Assembly: GCA_030037185.1 (NCBI GenBank)
Contig: JASHRR010001278.1
Coordinates: forward strand, 1-52,283
Reading direction: 5' to 3'
Length of the DNA: 52,283 bases
From: Xanthobacteraceae bacterium
Lineage (GTDB): Bacteria > Pseudomonadota > Alphaproteobacteria > Rhizobiales > Xanthobacteraceae
Shown here: positions 51,320 to 52,283 of the stretch, one piece after another
How the letters are laid out: every line of letters starts with the position of its first letter
How positions within the stretch are numbered: position 1 is the stretch's first letter
Notes under the pieces: generated by a model
What the model saw: only the letters and a program-made list of their open reading frames with translations
What the model was told of the DNA's origin: nothing
The model's database searches: none
Position numbers and translations under genes: made by a program

Positions 51320-51696
51320 ATCGACCACAAACTTTCGTTGACGCAAAAAGCAGCGAAGGATCGCAAGCTGGACATCGTTTGCTGCGATAACCCGACCGCC
51401 ACCAAGTTCACGACCCACATCCTCGCCGTCGTGGCAGAACGCGAGGCGATCTCCGCCCGCGCCAAGGCCGCCCTTGTTGCGGCCACGGGCAACGGCAAGA
51501 AGCTCGCAACTATCGGCGCATCGCCGAAGCCAAGCAGCGCGCCACCACACGCGTGCGGAAGCTGGTCATGGCTGCCGAGGCGCTGAACCGTCGCGGCGTC
51601 CGGACCGCACAGCGGCGAGCAATGGCGAAGTGCGTCCGCCGACGTCTGGTCTATGCTGACGGGGGGGCCGGCGTGAAGCTTTTCGCGCCGACCTAG
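51320..51696 (+). pseudogene. Serine recombinase (resolvase) middle-and-tail remnant, frameshifted
   Basis: The first frame reads DRKLDIVCCDNPTATKFTTH, ILAVVAEREAISARAKAALV and AATGNGKKLATIG. The second reads RRIAEAKQRATTRVRKLVMA and AEALNRRGVRTAQRRAM with a stop at 51696. The D.p.at.fT.hilaavAerEa..is.RtkaAL.aak..G..lG pattern is the end of the resolvase catalytic domain and its long helix. A frameshift near 51510 and the lack of the catalytic N-terminus show that it is dead. It is of the same class as the remnant at 14259. Confidence 0.7.
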
Positions 51697-51710
51697 GACC
51701 CCAATCGATT

Positions 51711-52283
51711 CTACTCCACTACCGCCTGCATGACCGCATTCTCGAAATCGGGGTCGAGTTCGCCGCTAGAATTGGTGGTTTGCACCATGAGAATGCCAAC
51801 GATTTTCTCCTTCGGGTCCACCCAAAAATGGGTGCCAAAGGCGCCGTCCCAGCCATAGCTGCCATCGGAAACGCGGTAGCCCGCAGCGACCGCATCGCTC
51901 ACCACCTGCACGCTCAATCCGAAGCCAAGGCCTTTTGGCCGTCCGGGCAAGGTGTCCGTCGCATGCACGGCGCTCATCAGCTCGACCGTCTTGGGGCTGA
52001 GCAGGCGCTTGCCGTTCAATTGGCCACCATTCAGCAGCATCTGGGCGAATCGGAAGTAATCCTCAGCATCGGTCATCAGCCCTCCAGCGCCGGAGAAGTA
52101 AGTCGTATTCGCAATGCGGGTCTGCTGATCTACTTTGGTGAGGGCGCCGCCATCCCGGTGATAGGTAGAGGCGATGCGCGACAGACGCGCTTCTGGTGGA
52201 TGGAAGAAGATGTCTTTCATCCCGAGCGGCTCGAAAATCTGCTGGCGCAGGAACTGGTCGAAGCTCTGGCCGGAGGCGATTTC
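51711..52283 (-). CDS. Serine hydrolase of the beta-lactamase/penicillin-binding-protein fold, partial
   Basis: The 190 C-terminal codons are present; the 5' end lies beyond the window. The visible part has FLRQQIFEPLGMKDIFF, SGAGGLMTDAEDYFRFAQML, LNGGQLNGKRLLSPKTVELM, GLGFGLSVQVVS and SDGSYGWDGAFGTHFWVDPK then EKIVGILMVQ. The GWDGAFGT segment is the third active-site box (HGG/K-T-G equivalent) of class-C-type esterases and D-aminopeptidases (family S12). SxxK and YxN boxes should lie upstream of the window. It is convergent with the recombinase remnant. Confidence 0.85.
   Translation of the reverse strand, partial: EIASGQSFDQFLRQQIFEPLGMKDIFFHPPEARLSRIASTYHRDGGALTKVDQQTRIANTTYFSGAGGLMTDAEDYFRFAQMLLNGGQLNGKRLLSPKTVELMSAVHATDTLPGRPKGLGFGLSVQVVSDAVAAGYRVSDGSYGWDGAFGTHFWVDPKEKIVGILMVQTTNSSGELDPDFENAVMQAVVE

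Noticed and set aside
1..52283. CRISPR array or phage structural genes
   Set aside because: No regularly spaced repeats, no cas genes, and no capsid, portal or tail proteins were seen.

Overview
The window looks like a chromosomal accessory region of a soil alphaproteobacterium of the order Hyphomicrobiales (Bradyrhizobium/Nitrobacteraceae-like). Grounds are the high G+C with GC-rich third positions, an HWE-family histidine kinase, Tat-exported peptide-binding and molybdenum proteins, an MmsA-type dehydrogenase, and recombinase and small-protein remnants of types I associate with that group. The genus is inference, since the window holds no rRNA or housekeeping marker. I found no tRNA, rRNA or CRISPR array.

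Layout. (1) 0-6 kb is a graveyard of broken genes: an SMC-like ATPase, two pieces of a PQQ-type sugar dehydrogenase on opposite strands, a Rap1a/Tai-like protein, a tyrosine integrase joined to the tail of a TauE-type permease gene, and a prolyl oligopeptidase. Among them lie an intact OsmC gene and a small membrane-anchored protein. (2) 6-16 kb holds an exported amidase, mmsA, a broken FAD monooxygenase, a large membrane PAS/HWE sensor kinase whose 3' end sits at a recombination scar, and remnants of a serine recombinase and a VRR-NUC nuclease. (3) 15.8-31 kb is mostly intact metabolic and transport genes: two secreted alpha/beta hydrolases, a secreted soil protein of unknown function, a complete Tat-SBP oligopeptide-type ABC operon (18.96-24.23 kb), a secreted PIG-L deacetylase with a decayed tandem copy, a DUF5009/HGSNAT-like membrane protein and a DctA-family symporter. 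(4) 32.7-43.8 kb is a coherent divergent catabolic locus. The minus strand carries a NitT/TauT-type binding protein, a [2Fe-2S] subunit, a Tat-exported molybdenum hydroxylase, a Tat-exported ThDP enzyme, a c-type cytochrome and an M24-like protein. The plus strand carries a VOC protein, a frameshifted FAD/NAD(P) oxidoreductase, and the permease and ATPase that would complete the transporter. (5) 43.9-52.3 kb holds a decayed secreted protein, an LLM flavin monooxygenase, a transposase remnant interrupting a VOC gene, an XRE regulator with a clear inverted-repeat operator, an orphan signal peptidase I, a TauE/SafE permease with a 4-hydroxyproline-epimerase-like gene, a serine recombinase remnant and a 3'-terminal piece of a serine hydrolase running off the window.

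The most interesting unit is the 32.7-43.8 kb locus. The sequence suggests a periplasmic chain in which an exported ThDP decarboxylase/ligase makes an aldehyde-like product, a Tat-exported molybdenum enzyme oxidises it, a dedicated cytochrome c takes the electrons, and an ABC importer collects substrate or product. The substrate cannot be told from sequence. About twenty genes in the window are broken by frameshifts, truncation or fusion. Long intact genes beside them argue for real decay, but indel errors in the assembly cannot be excluded.
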